Below are positions 1 to 7,551 of a DNA stretch of 14,880 nucleotides, in pieces. A program made the translations under genes and the position numbers. The number at the start of each line of letters is the position of its first letter. The first letter of the stretch is position 1. Below the pieces are notes generated by a model. That model did no database searches. It saw only the letters and a list, made by a program, of their open reading frames with translations, and was not told the origin of the DNA. Source of the DNA: CAZFHZ01 sp964519015 (lineage in GTDB: Bacteria > Blakebacterota > Blakebacteria > Blakebacterales > CAYUVJ01); assembly GCA_964519015.1 (NCBI GenBank), contig CAZFHZ010000080.1, positions 1-14,880 of the forward strand, written 5' to 3'.

Positions 1-1893
1 CGCCACGGTGTAGAACTCGGGATGGAAGAGCAAGGCGCCCAGGGCGCTCTGACCCCCCGCCGAGTGGCCGTAGATGCCCACCCCCCGCTCGATGTCGTAC
101 CAGGGGTAGCGGGCGGCCACCGCCCGGTGCCAGAAGATGCGGTCGGGGAAGCCGGCGTCCCCCAGGTTCCGCCAGCAGACATCGTGGAAGGCCTTGGAGC
201 GGTTTGATGTGCCCATGCCGTCGATCTGGACGACTACGAAGCCGAGTTCGGCCAGGGCCTGCATCTGGGTGAAGGCGCGGAAGGACTTGGGCACGAAGGA
301 ATCGTGGGGCCCGGCGTAGATGTACTCGATCACCGGCCACCGGCGGTTCTCGTCGAAGGTGGTCGGACGCCAGATGACCCCCCAGATGTCGGTCGTCCCG
401 TCCCGACCCTTGGCCGTGAAGGGCTCGGGGAGACGGACGCCGGCGGCCAGCAGGTCGGCGGCATCCCCATGTTCCAGTTCGAGCACGACGCCTCCGTCTG
501 AGGCCCGGCGCAGGACGGAGACCGGCGCGGTGTCCACCCGCGACCAGGTGTCCACGAAGAAGCGGCGATCGCGTGACCAGACCGTGCTATGGTTCCCGGT
601 TCCGGCGGTCAGGCGGACCGGCTCTCCGCCGTCCAGGCCGACCCGGTAGACGTCGATCAGGTAGGGATCCTGACCCGGCTGGAGGCCGCTGGCTTCGAAG
701 ACCACCTGCCGGGTCTCCTCATCCACTGCGAGCACTCGGCGCACCACCCACTCCCCGCGTGTGACCTGGCGCTTCACCTGCCTGGTGGCTCTGTCGTAGA
801 GGTAGAGATGGCACCAGCCGTCCCGCTCCGACAGCCAGAGGATCTCGCGCCCGTCGGCCAGGTCGCGGCGGAAGTGCTTGCCGCTGTAGTCGATGAAGGT
901 CGGGCTGGTCTCCTCGATCAGGGCACGTACCGCGCCGGTGGCGGCGTCCACCTCCAGCACCCGGTAGGTCTGATGCCCCCGCTCGTTGAACTCGAAGGTG
1001 AAGGCGCGGCTGTCCGCCCGCCAGAGGGGCCGGGAGACCTCGTACTGCTCGCGGAAGAGCCGATCATCCACCGGCAGCGCCCGGCCCTCGGCCACCTGGA
1101 AGAGCCGCGGCCGGCGGATCGGCAGGGCATCCCCCGGCTTGGTGTAGACACGGGTGCTGTGCTTGGGCTGCAGCTGATCGTCGGGCGAGGACTCGACATA
1201 GTGGACCAGCCGCTCGAAGCCGGGCCGGAAGAGGGTGGCGGCCAGCATCGAGGAATCGGGGGACCAGACGGGAGTGGTGTAGTACTCCCCCTCCGAGCCG
1301 TCGAAACTGAGCACGGTCTCACGGCCGTCGGAGCGCTGCCGGACCCACAGGTTCGAGTCGCGGAGGAAGGCCTCCTTCGTGCTGTCGGGGGAGACGACCG
1401 CCCGTTCCCCCTCCGGCGGCCTGGGCGCGCGCGCCCTCGCCTCGACCGGCCCCCCGCGGGTCAGGGTGTAGTCGCGCAGTCCGCAGCTCCAGCGCCGCCC
1501 CGCCCAGGTGAAGGTGAGGGTGTTCTCCCCCTCGAACCCGATCCGGTCGAAGGGGAGGGTGCCGGCCGTGAAGGTGCTGTCGGTCGCGCGGTTGAGCGCG
1601 GCGGCCAGCCGGGCGTGGTCGAAAGCGGCGGCTCTCCGGGCCCGCTCGGCATCCACCAGCAGGAACTGTTTCCCCTCCCGGCTCTGCTTGCGGTACCAGA
1701 AGCGGGAACTCCCCCCGATCCATTCGAGGCCGGCGGGTACGTCGAAGACGAGCCGTCCCGCCTCGGCCTGCAGCCGGTCGGCCCGCGCGTAGTCGGCGCG
1801 CGTGCCCTGGGCCGAGAGCGGTACCGGAGTCAGGATCGAGGCAGCGAAGAACAGGAGGAGGGGGAGCAGGACCGTCCTGGATTGGATGCGCAT
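1..1893 (-). CDS. Secreted DPP IV-like S9 family serine peptidase (C-terminus beyond window)
   Basis: Predicted exported serine peptidase of the prolyl oligopeptidase clan, dipeptidyl-peptidase IV type. The frame is open for 631 codons from ATG at 1893 to the left edge. Residues 1-28 are a signal peptide (hydrophobic LLPLLLFFAAS core, cut near LSA|QG). Residues about 100-490 look like the DPP IV beta-propeller: SPDSTKEAFLRDSNLWV around 168-185, then PVWSPDSS and FNERGHQTYRVL. The alpha/beta-hydrolase domain begins near 520 (WPVIEYIYAGPHDSF), followed by VQIDGMGTSNRSKAF and the nucleophile elbow GIYGHSAGG with Ser611. The catalytic Asp and His should lie in the missing 100-200 residues, past the window edge. 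The stretch LFREQYEV sits where DPP IV enzymes usually carry a Glu-Glu pair that binds the substrate N-terminus, so true dipeptidyl-peptidase activity is uncertain. The start is backed by GGAG 8 nt upstream. It is divergent from the gene at 2044. Confidence 0.9.
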   Translation of the reverse strand, partial: MRIQSRTVLLPLLLFFAASILTPVPLSAQGTRADYARADRLQAEAGRLVFDVPAGLEWIGGSSRFWYRKQSREGKQFLLVDAERARRAAAFDHARLAAALNRATDSTFTAGTLPFDRIGFEGENTLTFTWAGRRWSCGLRDYTLTRGGPVEARARAPRPPEGERAVVSPDSTKEAFLRDSNLWVRQRSDGRETVLSFDGSEGEYYTTPVWSPDSSMLAATLFRPGFERLVHYVESSPDDQLQPKHSTRVYTKPGDALPIRRPRLFQVAEGRALPVDDRLFREQYEVSRPLWRADSRAFTFEFNERGHQTYRVLEVDAATGAVRALIEETSPTFIDYSGKHFRRDLADGREILWLSERDGWCHLYLYDRATRQVKRQVTRGEWVVRRVLAVDEETRQVVFEASGLQPGQDPYLIDVYRVGLDGGEPVRLTAGTGNHSTVWSRDRRFFVDTWSRVDTAPVSVLRRASDGGVVLELEHGDAADLLAAGVRLPEPFTAKGRDGTTDIWGVIWRPTTFDENRRWPVIEYIYAGPHDSFVPKSFRAFTQMQALAELGFVVVQIDGMGTSNRSKAFHDVCWRNLGDAGFPDRIFWHRAVAARYPWYDIERGVGIYGHSAGGQSALGALLFHPEFYTVA

Positions 1894-1925
1894 GGCGGAG
1901 TCTCCGGCTGGGGTGGGCGGGTCCG

Positions 1926-1954
1926 AGCATAGCCCGGCGACCCGGGGCGTACAA
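1926..1954 (-). promoter_or_regulatory. Candidate sigma70-type promoter for the S9 peptidase gene
   Basis: On the minus strand there is a -35-like TTGTAC (1954-1949, 4/6 to consensus) and a -10-like TATGCT (1931-1926, 4/6), separated by exactly 17 nt. Transcription would start near 1919, giving a leader of about 26 nt with a GGAG ribosome site. Each box is only a partial match, and this phylum's promoter consensus may differ, so it is a suggestion based on position and spacing. Confidence 0.35.
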
Positions 1955-2043
1955 CGCTCGGTACTGGCGCCGGTCGGGGAGAGGATGGTAGGCTCGGCGG
2001 GCGTCGGGGAGGGAAGCTCACTCTGAAAGGAAGGGAGGGCGCG

Positions 2044-2619
2044 ATGGTCCCGCGTCACTACCGGAAGGGTCTGTCCATCATCCTGCTCCTGACACTGGCG
2101 GCCGGACGGGTATCCGGTCAGCAGACGGCCACCGATCCGGTCTTCAACGACCCCGAGACGCTCGTGCGCGGGCTCTACGCGGCGGTCACCTTCCCCCCCG
2201 GGACCGATCCCGACTGGGAGCGGGTGAAGTCGTTCTTCCTCCCCGAGGCGGTGTTCGGCATGCGCATGACCCCGACCACCATGGGGATATTGGACCTGAA
2301 GGGCTTCGTGGACTGGTTCGACAGTGACTTCCAGCGGATGCGCATGGGGGAGCGCGGCTTCGAGGAGACCGTGCAGACGCTGAAGCTGACCCGCTACGGG
2401 AGCATGGCCCACTGCTTCGTGGTCTACCGCGCCCGCTTCATGACCCCGGCCGACCTGCCGGGGCAGTACGGGCTGGACAGCTTCGGGCTGGTCGAGAAGG
2501 AGGGTCGCTGGTGGATCGCCTCGATCACCAACGACGTGGTCACCCGCGACCGCCCGCTCCCCGAGTCGTTGCGACCGCCGGCGCCGCCTCCCCCACCGCC
2601 CCCGCCGCGGGGCGAGTAG
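2044..2619 (+). CDS. Small secreted protein, NTF2/SnoaL-like, with proline-rich tail
   Basis: A 191-residue protein of unproven function. Residues 1-25 form a signal peptide (basic start, IILLLTLAA core, cut near VSG|QQ), so it is probably periplasmic or outer-surface. Residues about 35-167 look like an NTF2-like (SnoaL/DUF4440-type) alpha+beta cone: an N-terminal helix (DPETLVRGLYAAV), the FFLPEAVFGM stretch typical of the domain's middle helix, a helix GFVDWFDSDF, then strands ending in LVEKEGRWWIASI, the usual closing 'W.I..' strand. This is fold recognition by eye, and no catalytic residues can be assigned. The C-terminus is a proline run (about 178-188) of low complexity. GGAGG lies 5 nt before the ATG. 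It is divergent from the S9 gene on its left and ends 13 bp from the convergent deacetylase gene, with no clear hairpin terminator between them. Confidence 0.8.
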   Translation: MVPRHYRKGLSIILLLTLAAGRVSGQQTATDPVFNDPETLVRGLYAAVTFPPGTDPDWERVKSFFLPEAVFGMRMTPTTMGILDLKGFVDWFDSDFQRMRMGERGFEETVQTLKLTRYGSMAHCFVVYRARFMTPADLPGQYGLDSFGLVEKEGRWWIASITNDVVTRDRPLPESLRPPAPPPPPPPPRGE

Positions 2620-2632
2620 CCGGGCGGATCGG

Positions 2633-3577
2633 TCAGCCCTCCAGCAACACGCCCAGGTGGGTGGCGACGGCGCTGGCCAGGCCGGCCAGCGTGTAGCCCC
2701 CCTCCAGTACCGAGACGAACCGCCCGCCGGCATGACGGGCGGCGATCGCCTGCACGATGCGGGTCAGCTGTGCGAATCCTTCGTCGGTGACCTCGAGGCC
2801 GCCCAGCAGGTCCCCAGTGCGGGCGTCGAACCCGGCCGAGATCAGCACCAGGTCGGGGCGGAAGTCTTCGGCGGCCGGCTCGAGCCGGTCCGTGAAGGCG
2901 GTCAGCAGTTCCTCATCCCCACTTCCTGCCGGTAGCGGCACGTTCAGGGTGGTGCCGCTCCCGGGTCCCTCGCCCCTCTCCTGAGCGGAACCGGTGCCGG
3001 GGTAGAAGGGCCACTGGTGGGTGCTGAAATAGTAGACGTCCCCGTCCCGGTAGAAGATCTCCTGGGTACCGTTGCCGTGATGGACATCCCAGTCCACGAT
3101 AAGGACCCGATCGACTCCGTACCGCCGCTGGGCATACCGGGCCGCGACCGCCACGTTGTTGAGCACGCAGAAACCCATCCCGCGGTTGGGGGTGGCGTGG
3201 TGCCCGGGAGGGCGTACCGCGCAGAAGGCCCTATCGAGTCGACCGCTCACCACTTCGTCGACCGCGGCCAGCACACCACCAGCGGCCCAGAGGGCGACCT
3301 CCCAGGTCGCTGGGCAGACCTCCGTGTCGCCGGTAGAGAGATAGGGCCGGCGCAGCTCGACGATCTCCCGGTGAGCCAGGTCGAGGTAACCGGGATCGTG
3401 GACGAGCTCCAGTTCGGCCCGCTCGGCCGGTCGGGCGGCCACCGGGGCCAGCTGCTCGAGCAGACCGGCGGTGTGCAGGCCCATCAGGAGGGCCTCGAGC
3501 CGTTCGGGGCGTTCCGGATGGCCCAGCGAGGGATAATGCTCCAGGTAGCGGTCGTCGGAGACCAGGCCGGTGCTCAT
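2633..3577 (-). CDS. Histone deacetylase family protein (class II-like amidohydrolase)
   Basis: A 314-residue cytoplasmic (no signal peptide) zinc-dependent deacetylase of the arginase/deacetylase fold. Family members remove acetyl groups from lysines of proteins or from small acetylated amines; the substrate here cannot be read from sequence. The N-terminal HPERPERLEALL (20-31) is the family's opening motif. RPPGHHA (122-128) holds the paired charge-relay histidines H126/H127. DWDVHHGNGTQ (162-172) holds zinc ligands D164 and H166, and SAGFDAR (247-253) holds the third ligand D251. EGGY (292-295) places the transition-state tyrosine at Y295. All catalytic residues are present, so an active enzyme is expected. 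Length is normal for bacterial class II/HdaH-like members. The start codon overlaps the TPR gene's stop (ATGA, 3574-3577), with GAGGGA 7 nt upstream (3585-3590), so translational coupling is likely. It is the last gene of the ADOP-TPR-deacetylase cluster. Confidence 0.95.
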   Translation of the reverse strand: MSTGLVSDDRYLEHYPSLGHPERPERLEALLMGLHTAGLLEQLAPVAARPAERAELELVHDPGYLDLAHREIVELRRPYLSTGDTEVCPATWEVALWAAGGVLAAVDEVVSGRLDRAFCAVRPPGHHATPNRGMGFCVLNNVAVAARYAQRRYGVDRVLIVDWDVHHGNGTQEIFYRDGDVYYFSTHQWPFYPGTGSAQERGEGPGSGTTLNVPLPAGSGDEELLTAFTDRLEPAAEDFRPDLVLISAGFDARTGDLLGGLEVTDEGFAQLTRIVQAIAARHAGGRFVSVLEGGYTLAGLASAVATHLGVLLEG

Positions 3578-4821
3578 CGGTTATTCCCTCTCGTGTCCGG
3601 TCCGCGACCCGCCTCGGCCAGCAGGGCGGTGTAGAGGTCCAGGATCCGGCGGCGCAGGAACCAGCGTCCCGAAACCCAGGCCAGATCGCGGGCCAGGGGC
3701 TCCCGGACCAGCAGCCTTCTCACGTTATCCACCGCCTCTTCATGGCGGCCGCTCACCTCGAGAGCGACTGCCCAGAGGGCCGTGGTGTGAGGTTTCCCGA
3801 GCAGGTGGGCTTGTCCGGCGGCCCGGGCCTGTCGCCACGCCTCCTGGTCGCGGCCCCCGTCGATGAGGAAGTAGAGCGAGGCGACCCGCAGCAGCCGCTG
3901 CTGCGGACGGATGCGCTGCCACGCCTCGCGGTAGGCCGCTTCGGCGGCCACCAGGTCCCCCCCCAGGTAGCAGGCGATCACCAAGTTGAACCGGGCGTTG
4001 AAGTCTTCGGGAGCGAGCATTACCACCTGTTCCAGTACGCCACGCGCCTCCATTTCCCGTCCCGCCACGCTCAGCGCGACCCCGTAATCGCTCAGCATTT
4101 CGGCCTCCCGTGGCTCCCGCTCGACCGCCGCTCGGAACCAGGGGATGCTCTCCTCGATGCGGTCGGAGCGGAGCAGGGCACGGGCCAGCACGTAGGCCTT
4201 GCGGGCGGAGCTGGTATCGCTCTCGGCCGCCAGCCGGGCGTAGGTCAACTCCTGCTCCGGCTGCTCGAGCTGGTCGAAGAGCGCCGCCGTCCAGAGGTAG
4301 AGGTCGCTGCGGCGGCCGGCCGGCCAGTCCATGGCGTAATGCAGCTGGTCGAGGATGAGTCGCTCGGTGGCGTCCTCCCAGCTCGCCCACCACATCACTC
4401 CGCGTATCTGGTAGCCCTGGGCGAGCCAGAAGTCTCCCGTGACGTGGTCTCCGGACAGATAAGCCAGCAGTCCCTTGAGCTGGAAGACCCCTTGCATGAC
4501 CACGAAGCGGGGATGGTTGTCGGCCCGGGCGACGTCGGCGCAGAGCTGGTCGAGGATCGGGCCGGCTTCCTCGAGCCGGGTTTCGTGGATCAGACGGGTG
4601 GCACTCGAGAGGTCGAGGCGGGCCTGTTCGTCGAAGGGTTCCGGGCCGGAGAAACGGCGCGGCTCCGGGAGGACGCGGACCGGTTCGGGGAGCGTGCGCC
4701 CGGAGGTGGCACAAGCAGTGGCCAGCAGCAGGGCGGCGAGCAGCAGAACCGGCCGGCCAGTCGGCTGGCCGGCGGGGGTGAGGACGGGTCTGGGGCGATG
4801 CCGGAATCTCATCCCCCGCAT
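3574..4821 (-). CDS. TPR-repeat lipoprotein
   Basis: Probable outer-membrane or periplasmic lipoprotein with tetratricopeptide repeats. With the ATG at 4821 (415 residues), a hydrophobic core VLLLAALLLATA precedes Cys37 in a relaxed lipobox (LATAC|ATS). The mature N-terminus is proline-rich. Helical pairs in the middle and C-terminal part (roughly 190-310) fit TPRs: ARKAYVLARALLRSDRIEES, then IPWFRAAVEREP, YGVALSVAGREMEARGVLEQ, and FNLVIACYLGGDLVAAEAAY. Such arrays scaffold protein contacts; the partner is unknown. Start choice is uncertain. A GTG at 4875 would overlap the permease stop as GTGA but lacks a nearby ribosome site and gives a very long N-region. The ATG at 4821 has only a weak GGGG upstream, and an ATG at 4812 is also possible. 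The gene lies between the ADOP permease and the deacetylase gene on the same strand; its stop overlaps the deacetylase start. Confidence 0.8.
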   Translation of the reverse strand: MRGMRFRHRPRPVLTPAGQPTGRPVLLLAALLLATACATSGRTLPEPVRVLPEPRRFSGPEPFDEQARLDLSSATRLIHETRLEEAGPILDQLCADVARADNHPRFVVMQGVFQLKGLLAYLSGDHVTGDFWLAQGYQIRGVMWWASWEDATERLILDQLHYAMDWPAGRRSDLYLWTAALFDQLEQPEQELTYARLAAESDTSSARKAYVLARALLRSDRIEESIPWFRAAVEREPREAEMLSDYGVALSVAGREMEARGVLEQVVMLAPEDFNARFNLVIACYLGGDLVAAEAAYREAWQRIRPQQRLLRVASLYFLIDGGRDQEAWRQARAAGQAHLLGKPHTTALWAVALEVSGRHEEAVDNVRRLLVREPLARDLAWVSGRWFLRRRILDLYTALLAEAGRGPDTRGNNR

Positions 4822-4871
4822 TATGCCCCGGTCCGTAACGGGCGCCAAGCCCGGCCCGGACCGGGACGCGT

Positions 4872-7325
4872 TCACTGCGACCGCAGGGCCTCGATGGGAC
4901 TGGTCCGCATGGCCCGCCGGGCGGGCAGGAAGGCGGCCCCGACGGTGACCACGATCAGTACCGTGGTGGCGGCGATGAGGGTGGCCGGATCAATCGGGTC
5001 GACCCCGTAGAGCAGGCTCCGCACCGACCGTCCGACGGCCAGCGAGCCGGCCAAGCCGATAAGGATCCCGAGGGCCGACAGCCCCACTCCCCAGCGCAGC
5101 ACCTGGGCCAGCAACTGGCCGGGCTGGGCGCCTACAGCGATGCGGATACCGAACTCCCGGGTCTGCTGGCCGACCACGAAGGCGATGACGCCGTAGAGTC
5201 CGATCGCCGCCAGCAGCAGGGCGACCAGACCGAAGAAGAGCGAGATGAGGGCGATGAAACGGGGCTCGGCCACGGCGCCGTCGCGCGCATCGGTCATGAG
5301 CGTGACATCGCCGACGGGCAGATCGGGATCGATCTCCCAGATGGCGGAGCGGACCGAGGGGAGCACCTGGTCGGGTGGGCCGTCGGTCCGGACCAGCAAC
5401 GAGGCGTACGGGCTGGGCGCCTGGGTAAAGGGGAAGAGGACGGCGGGGTCCTCGGGGGTCTGTACGCTCATGTGCCGCACATCGTCGATGACACCTACGA
5501 TGGTCAGCCAGCGGGGGGGCGTCTCCTTGTCCCGGTCATCGAAGGTGATCCGGCGCCCCAGCGCACTCTCCCCGGCCGGCCAGTGACGCTGCCGGAAGGC
5601 GCGGTTGACCACCACCACCGGCTGGGTGCCGGCCTCGTCACCGGAATCGAAGAACCGCCCCTCGGCCAGCCGGCTCCCCATCGCTTCCAGGTAGGTGGGG
5701 GAGACGCTGCGGACGAAGGCGATCGTCCATTCCCCATCTTTCGGCGGAGGTTCCTCTTCCACGGAGTAGCCGCGGCCGTTGATGTCGAAGTTGAAGGGGA
5801 TGGCCGTGGTGAACGCCGTGTGCATCACGCCCGGCAGGGCGGCCAACCGTTCCGCGCTGGAGACGAAGAACTGCTGCCAGGCCACGCTGTCGGAGTAGGC
5901 GGCGGCGGGCAGGCTGAGCGGGACCGCGATCAGGCGGTGCGGCTGGAAGCCCAGGTCCACCCGCTGGAGCTGCTGGAGGCTCCGCAGCATCAGCCCGGAA
6001 CCGGTCAGCAGCATCAGCGCCAGGGCGGTCTCGGCCACCACGAAGAGCCGCTTCAGACGGTTCTGCCCAAGCCCTTCACCGGTGCGGACCCCGTCCCCGA
6101 GCGCGGACCGGAGCCGGTCGCGAGTGGCGAAGAGGGCGGGGGCCAGCCCGAAGACGACGGCCGTGAAGAGCACGGTGAGCAGGGTGAAGCCGAGCACGCG
6201 CCCGTCCAGCGAGGCGCCGAAGATGTCGGGGAGTTCGATCGGGTTCAGCTTCACCAGCAGACCCGTCCCGGCCAGCGAGAGGAGCAGACCGAGCAGTCCG
6301 CCCAGGCCCGCCAGCAACAGGCTCTCGGTCAGGAACTGGCGGAGCAGGCGGCCCCGGTCGGCGCCCAGCGCCATCCGGATGGCGATCTCCCGCTGACGGG
6401 CGCCGGCGCGCACCAGCAGCAGGTTGGCCACGTTGGCGCAGGCGATCAGCAGCACGAAACCCACCGCCCCCAGCAGGGCCAGCAGGGAGCCGCGGATCAT
6501 CCGGTGGGACTGGGCATGGAGCGGGGTGATCCATCCGGAGAGGCCGGCGTCACTGTCGGCGTACTGTTCGGTCAGCCGGGCGGTGATGGCGGATACCTCT
6601 TCATCCGCCTGTTCGAAGGTGATCCCGTCCGCGATCCGGGCGATCGTCATGTACTGGTGATTCCCCCGGTTCAGCCGGGCCGGTTCCAGCACCAGCGGCT
6701 CGAACATCAGGGGTTCCACCGGGAGCATCCGCCCCAGGAAGGTGATGGGGGGTGGGAAGAGGAAGCTCTTCGGCATCACGCCGACGACCGAGTAGGTCAC
6801 CCCATCCAGCCGGATCTCGCGTCCGATCACGGCTGGGTCCCCTCCGAAGCGATCACGCCAGAACCGGTAGTCGAGTACCACCACATGGTCGCTCCCGGGC
6901 TGTTCCTCTTCCTTGGAGAAGACCCGGCCGAGCCGGGGTGTAGCCCCGAGCATCGCGAAGAGCTCGGGGGAGACCTGGGTGCACTGGATGCTCTCTGGCT
7001 CTCCCACGCCGGTGATCGTCTTACTTCCGAATCCGATCAGCGCCATGGCGGAGAAGCTCTTCGCCTGTTCCCGATGGTCGAGGAAGGCGGGCACGGAGAG
7101 GGGGATCTCGGGGAAGCCGGCCGCCTCGTGCCGCTGCCAGACCACCACCAGCCGGCCGGGGTCGCGGTAAGGGAGAGGGCGGAGCATGACCCCGTTGACC
7201 ACGCTGAAGATGGCCGTATTGCCGCCGATGCCGATGGCCAGGGTGAGCACGATCACAGCCGTGAAACCCGGCCGCTTCACCAGCGAACGCCAGGCGATGC
7301 GCAGATCCTGCCACAGTCGGTCCAT
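4872..7325 (-). CDS. ADOP-type permease (MacB/FtsX-like, two permease modules, no prefix domain)
   Basis: An 817-residue inner-membrane permease of the duplicated orphan permease type. Such proteins carry two MacB_PCD/FtsX modules in one chain and are inferred to work with an ABC ATPase; cargo is unknown. Module 1: first helix at about 21-41 (FTAVIVLTLAIGIGGNTAIF), periplasmic MacB-like domain about 45-275, then FtsX helices near 283-305 (GFVLLIACANVANLLLVRAG), 335-358 and 378-398. The cytoplasmic loop ARQREIAIRMALGA (309-322) is a family hallmark. Module 2: helix near 425-443, periplasmic domain to about 685, then helices near 690-715, 748-768 and 783-802, with the parallel loop QTREFGIRIAVGAQPG (721-736) and C-terminal PARRAMRTSPIEALR. 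The start at 7325 is chosen because MDRLWQDLRIAWRSL is the usual N-terminus and GAGAGGA-like GAGAGGA (7332-7338) sits 6 nt upstream; the frame upstream is open but looks non-coding. No ATPase gene adjoins. It is the first gene of a minus-strand cluster. Confidence 0.93.
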   Translation of the reverse strand: MDRLWQDLRIAWRSLVKRPGFTAVIVLTLAIGIGGNTAIFSVVNGVMLRPLPYRDPGRLVVVWQRHEAAGFPEIPLSVPAFLDHREQAKSFSAMALIGFGSKTITGVGEPESIQCTQVSPELFAMLGATPRLGRVFSKEEEQPGSDHVVVLDYRFWRDRFGGDPAVIGREIRLDGVTYSVVGVMPKSFLFPPPITFLGRMLPVEPLMFEPLVLEPARLNRGNHQYMTIARIADGITFEQADEEVSAITARLTEQYADSDAGLSGWITPLHAQSHRMIRGSLLALLGAVGFVLLIACANVANLLLVRAGARQREIAIRMALGADRGRLLRQFLTESLLLAGLGGLLGLLLSLAGTGLLVKLNPIELPDIFGASLDGRVLGFTLLTVLFTAVVFGLAPALFATRDRLRSALGDGVRTGEGLGQNRLKRLFVVAETALALMLLTGSGLMLRSLQQLQRVDLGFQPHRLIAVPLSLPAAAYSDSVAWQQFFVSSAERLAALPGVMHTAFTTAIPFNFDINGRGYSVEEEPPPKDGEWTIAFVRSVSPTYLEAMGSRLAEGRFFDSGDEAGTQPVVVVNRAFRQRHWPAGESALGRRITFDDRDKETPPRWLTIVGVIDDVRHMSVQTPEDPAVLFPFTQAPSPYASLLVRTDGPPDQVLPSVRSAIWEIDPDLPVGDVTLMTDARDGAVAEPRFIALISLFFGLVALLLAAIGLYGVIAFVVGQQTREFGIRIAVGAQPGQLLAQVLRWGVGLSALGILIGLAGSLAVGRSVRSLLYGVDPIDPATLIAATTVLIVVTVGAAFLPARRAMRTSPIEALRSQ

Positions 7326-7355
7326 CGAGGGTCCTCTCGTCGGGATGCCGGCCCG

Positions 7356-7372
7356 GCCCGGGAATGCCGGGC
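7356..7372 (-). promoter_or_regulatory. Small GC-rich hairpin in the leader of the ADOP permease gene
   Basis: GCCCGG (7356-7361), a 5-nt loop and CCGGGC (7367-7372) form a perfect 6-bp inverted repeat, 31-47 nt before the permease start codon. It would lie in the transcript leader, outside the ribosome site at 7332-7338. In DNA this GC-rich such short repeats arise by chance, so a role is speculative. Confidence 0.2.
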
Positions 7373-7472
7373 GGGCTGGCCGGGTTCCCATATCGGTGAT
7401 GATACGCCCCCGGGCATCCTTTGGGTTCGGTCGATAGTAGGTGTCACCTCGCACGCTCCGGCCGCCGCAGGA

Positions 7473-7502
7473 TTGACCGGTCGGGGGGAGGCCACCTATC
7501 CT
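7473..7502 (+). promoter_or_regulatory. Candidate sigma70-type promoter for the 904-residue S9 peptidase gene
   Basis: TTGACC (7473-7478, 5/6 match to the -35 consensus) and TATCCT (7497-7502, 4/6 to the -10 consensus) are 18 nt apart. Transcription would begin near 7509, leaving a leader of about 43 nt. This is the best promoter-like pair in the 226-bp divergent gap 7326-7551, but it is not experimentally supported. The permease on the other strand has only an isolated TATCAT (minus strand, 7404-7399) without a matching -35. Confidence 0.4.
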
Positions 7503-7551
7503 TGGCTCGGCCCGAACGCCTGACCCTCTACCCCTGACGGACGGTGATCCC

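Noticed and set aside
2617..2636. Intrinsic terminator between the convergent NTF2-like and deacetylase genes
   Set aside because: The 13-bp gap holds no stable hairpin or T-run.
4822..4875. GTG start of the TPR lipoprotein overlapping the permease stop
   Set aside because: Not fully excluded, but no nearby ribosome site exists and the signal peptide would have a 42-residue N-region. The ATG at 4821 is preferred.
7399..7404. Minus-strand TATCAT as a -10 box for the ADOP permease
   Set aside because: A 5/6 match, but no -35-like sequence lies at 16-18 nt, so it is not listed as a promoter.
5472..7523. A 683-codon open frame on the plus strand, opposite the ADOP permease
   Set aside because: It is antisense to a gene with clear family motifs, its composition is rich in Gln, Gly and His as expected from reversed GC-rich codons, and it shows no recognisable domain.
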